DNA of 7,268 nt from Anaerolineaceae bacterium UBA4799 (lineage in GTDB: Bacteria; Chloroflexota; Anaerolineae; Anaerolineales; Anaerolineaceae), in NCBI GenBank assembly GCA_002402725.1, contig DHGL01000017.1, positions 7,250 through 14,517 of the forward strand, read 5' to 3'. Positions 5,278-7,268 of the stretch are shown piece by piece. Under the pieces are notes generated by a model. It did not search any database. It saw only the letters and a list, made by a program, of their open reading frames with translations, and was not told where the DNA came from. The position numbers were made by a program, and so were the translations under genes. Every line of letters starts with the position of its first letter. Position 1 is the stretch's first letter.

Positions 5278-6978
5278 TCAATTACCTGTGTCGGTCTCCG
5301 CAGTTTCCGGCGTTTTCTGGTTACGGCTGGTGGTGAGATACCAGGTGGTGATCGTCGCCAGCCGGTCGCTGGTATCAAAGAGTGGACCCATCGTCACACC
5401 CATTATCTGCTCCGAAACCGCGTAGTTGTATACCGGGTAATAGAGCGGTAGAGCCGGAAGTTCCTCTGCAAAGATTGCCTGGAAGTTATGATACAGCCGC
5501 ATTCGTTCGCTTAGGTCAGTGGTTACGCGCGCCTGTTCAATCGAGTCGCTCGCCAGGCGGTTATTCCACTGAGAGTAATTCTGCCCGCTTTCTGCCTGCC
5601 CCAAATCCCAGAAAGGATAAGGATCGGGATCAGGAGTCCGGCTCAAGTTTAGATCTACCAAAGCCGCCTGGTAAGCTCTCGGTTCCAGTTTTTCAGAAAC
5701 GAACACATCCGGGGGCACACCTTCGAGCGTCACATCCACTCCCAGTGTTCTCCAGTTTTCCGCGATCATCTGGGCGATACCCTGGTGCAGGTCATCATCA
5801 GGGTAAGACAAAACGAAGGACAGTGCCACATCTTCCTTAACCCTGGTTGTGCTATTCTCACCAGTCACAACATAACCGGCATTCTTGAGGGTTTCAGCAG
5901 CCGATTGTGGGTCATATCCCACTTCAACAATGCTCTCGTTGTAAGCCCATGTTCCCGGTAGAATGACGCCGTTGGCCACAATTGCCTGACCATTGAAATT
6001 CTCCGAGATGATGGCATGTCGATTCATCCCCAGCAACAGCGCTTTACGCACGGCTAGTTCCTGGAAAAATGGAACACCAGTATCATTCAGGTTCAATAGT
6101 ACCAGGCTGATGCGTGGTAAGCGTCCTGTATATATATTAAGATCCTCGTTGGCAAGCGCTTGCGGCAGCAGGTTTGCGGGTACTTCACTGATGCCCTGTA
6201 CTGAACCCTGAACGAATGCCTGGTACGCGCTTGAAGCGTCGGGGTAATAACGGAAGACGATTTCCTGCAGGAATGGGCTCTCTCCGGCGAAGTCCTCATT
6301 TGCCACAAGCCTGATGCCGCTGATGGTTGACCCTTCCATCAATAATTCACCAAATCGATACGGTCCACTTCCTACCGGTTGAAGGTTGAGGGGTGATGCT
6401 GCGATTTCATTGATATCCATTCCATCAAAAAGATGCTGCGGCAACACCCCAAAGGTCAAATAATCCATAAAAGGCGCGTATGGTTCCGGGAGTTTTAACT
6501 GCATATTCAGATCATCAAATAGATATACCTCTATGGAATCCCATAATGTGCGAACGTCTTCCGGAACGTACTCTTCCCCGTTTCTGATCAAATCAATTGT
6601 GAATAGAATATCTTTTGTTGTCAGGTCTTTACCGTCATGCCAAACCAGGTCCGGTTTGAGCTTGATGTTGTACAGCATCCCATCCTGAGAAATCCCGATA
6701 GTTTCCGCCAGGTCCGGCGCGGGTATGCCCCTTGAGTCAAACCTCACCAAACCGGAAAAGATTAGTTTATCCACATCCCGGTCTACACTATTGGAGGCAT
6801 CCAGCAGCGGATTCATGCGCTGGGGATTTCCGATCAACGCTTCAGTGTAACTGCCCCCAATTGCTGGTTGCAGGGTGCTAACTTCACCCAACCCGCCACG
6901 CTTTTCCAGGAGCAGGAGAATTCCAACCACCAAACCGGTTAGAAAGAGTACAAGTAATTGCCAGCGATATTTTTTCAT
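5278..6978 (-). CDS. ABC transporter family 5 solute-binding protein, membrane-anchored
   Basis: This 566-residue protein belongs to the OppA/DppA/NikA-type (SBP_bac_5) binding proteins, which capture peptides, nickel or other solutes outside the membrane. Landmarks are FSGLVRFDSRGIPAPDLAE (74-92), LVWHDGKDLTTKDILFT (111-127), the hallmark PVGSGPYRF (201-209), AVRKALLLGMNRHAI (309-323) and RTPDPDPYPFWDLG (447-460). The length is normal for the family. The N-terminus (MKKYRWQ, then hydrophobic residues 7-24, then EKRGG) is a signal or anchor sequence with no lipobox. The protein contains no cysteine, so it cannot be a lipoprotein, and no clear AxA cleavage site is seen; it is probably held by its uncleaved N-terminal helix. 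No permease or ATPase gene is adjacent. The ATG at 6978 has no Shine-Dalgarno sequence, and a promoter placed to start at the ATG lies directly upstream. The ligand cannot be predicted. Confidence 0.93.
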   Translation of the reverse strand: MKKYRWQLLVLFLTGLVVGILLLLEKRGGLGEVSTLQPAIGGSYTEALIGNPQRMNPLLDASNSVDRDVDKLIFSGLVRFDSRGIPAPDLAETIGISQDGMLYNIKLKPDLVWHDGKDLTTKDILFTIDLIRNGEEYVPEDVRTLWDSIEVYLFDDLNMQLKLPEPYAPFMDYLTFGVLPQHLFDGMDINEIAASPLNLQPVGSGPYRFGELLMEGSTISGIRLVANEDFAGESPFLQEIVFRYYPDASSAYQAFVQGSVQGISEVPANLLPQALANEDLNIYTGRLPRISLVLLNLNDTGVPFFQELAVRKALLLGMNRHAIISENFNGQAIVANGVILPGTWAYNESIVEVGYDPQSAAETLKNAGYVVTGENSTTRVKEDVALSFVLSYPDDDLHQGIAQMIAENWRTLGVDVTLEGVPPDVFVSEKLEPRAYQAALVDLNLSRTPDPDPYPFWDLGQAESGQNYSQWNNRLASDSIEQARVTTDLSERMRLYHNFQAIFAEELPALPLYYPVYNYAVSEQIMGVTMGPLFDTSDRLATITTWYLTTSRNQKTPETAETDTGN

Positions 6979-6984
6979 AAGGTT

Positions 6985-7013
6985 TATATAAAATGGCGAC
7001 TACCTTATTTCAA
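6985..7013 (-). promoter_or_regulatory. Promoter of the solute-binding protein operon, likely leaderless
   Basis: Read on the minus strand, TTGAAA (7013-7008, one mismatch to TTGACA) is followed by a 17-base spacer and TATATA (6990-6985, four of six matches to TATAAT). Six bases then precede the ATG, so the expected transcription start is the A of the start codon (6978). No Shine-Dalgarno sequence is present, which fits a leaderless mRNA. The -35 element lies in the loop and inner stem of the secG terminator. Confidence 0.5.
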
Positions 7014-7024
7014 GGTTAGTCGCC
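6995..7024 (-). terminator. Terminator after secG
   Basis: A hairpin has an 8-bp outer stem (GGCGACTA / TAGTCGCC) and a 4-bp inner stem (CCTT / AAGG), separated by a single-base bulge at 7016, with a 5-base loop. On the minus strand it is followed by ATTTTATA, a moderate U-rich tract, as expected for a rho-independent terminator. It lies 41 bases beyond the secG stop and ends only 16 bases before the next start codon. Read-through or attenuation of the downstream operon is possible. Confidence 0.65.
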
Positions 7025-7065
7025 TCGAATTTTTGGTTGCGGACTGTTCCTTGAATGACCCGGCT

Positions 7066-7268
7066 CTACCCCTGAATGAGGACAGCAACGAAGGTAAGGA
7101 TAAAAAATAAACCACTGAGGATGATGGTTACCCAGAACAAAGTTTTTTCAATTCCTCTGCGTGCGGTGAAAATCCCACCAGAATCCTGTCCGGTCAATCC
7201 TCCAAGTCCTATACCCTTATTCTGCAGGATTACGCTCGTTATGAGAGCTATCGAAGTTATAATTAACG
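7066..7268 (-). CDS. secG: Preprotein translocase subunit SecG (5' end missing)
   Basis: The C-terminal 66 residues are visible; the start lies beyond the right edge. The sequence shows the end of the first membrane helix (LIITSIALITSVILQNKG), then the glycine-rich cytoplasmic loop (GIGLGGLTGQDSGGIFTARRGIEKTL), then the second membrane helix (FWVTIILSGLFFILTFVAVLIQG) ending at a TAG. This two-helix layout with a Gly-rich loop and an ARRG.EK.L.. junction is typical of SecG, the small accessory subunit of the SecYEG export channel. The gene was found by reading the edge by eye, since no start codon is present in the window. It is followed by its own hairpin terminator. Confidence 0.9.
   Translation of the reverse strand, partial: LIITSIALITSVILQNKGIGLGGLTGQDSGGIFTARRGIEKTLFWVTIILSGLFFILTFVAVLIQG

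Noticed and set aside
5382..5840. 152-codon open frame on the plus strand opposite the solute-binding protein
   Set aside because: Composition is Pro/Ser/Arg-rich and typical of antisense reading of a coding gene, which here is well supported by family motifs.
7051..7083. Imperfect direct repeat (TCATTCA followed by GG-rich bases) around the secG stop
   Set aside because: Only about seven bases match exactly across two copies; chance is sufficient, and no function is suggested.

Overview
The window is ordinary, densely coded bacterial chromosome of roughly 50% GC. The protein set points to Chloroflexota, probably class Anaerolineae: tandem-HTH, TPR and GNAT genes in one run, a membrane-anchored DsbA-like oxidoreductase, and a SecG / family 5 solute-binding protein / PduO-type adenosyltransferase / DUF554 run. 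This assignment rests on recalled similarity and gene order, not on a search. No mobile element, CRISPR array, tRNA or rRNA is visible, and no gene-free stretch exceeds about 90 bases.

Plus-strand half (1-3429). The window opens inside an OmpR/PhoB-type response regulator whose phospho-acceptor region lies upstream. After a 62-base gap holding an extended -10 promoter comes a tight three-gene run: a double-HTH (XRE-like) protein, a small TPR protein 4 bases later, and a two-part GNAT acetyltransferase directly abutting it (TAA then ATG). A good sigma70-type promoter then precedes a membrane-anchored CPAC thioredoxin-fold protein. This half ends at an 11-bp perfect hairpin.

Minus-strand half (3476-7268). 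Read from the right edge, it starts with the C-terminal part of secG, then a hairpin terminator. The next four genes are separated by only 1, 5 and 2 bases: a family 5 extracellular solute-binding protein, a 178-residue protein I do not recognise, a PduO-type cob(I)alamin adenosyltransferase, and a DUF554 membrane protein that starts with TTG. The operon converges on the plus-strand genes at the shared hairpin, whose arm contains the DUF554 stop codon.

The most notable local structure is between secG and the solute-binding protein gene. A TTGAAA-17-TATATA promoter lies within and just past the secG terminator hairpin, and it would start transcription at the A of the ATG, giving a leaderless mRNA. 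The solute-binding protein has no lipobox, no cysteine at all, and no permease or ATPase beside it. I found no clear evidence of a new defence, mobile or RNA system. The best leads are the leaderless start, the orphan anchored binding protein with its unknown partner, and the split HTH + TPR pair.
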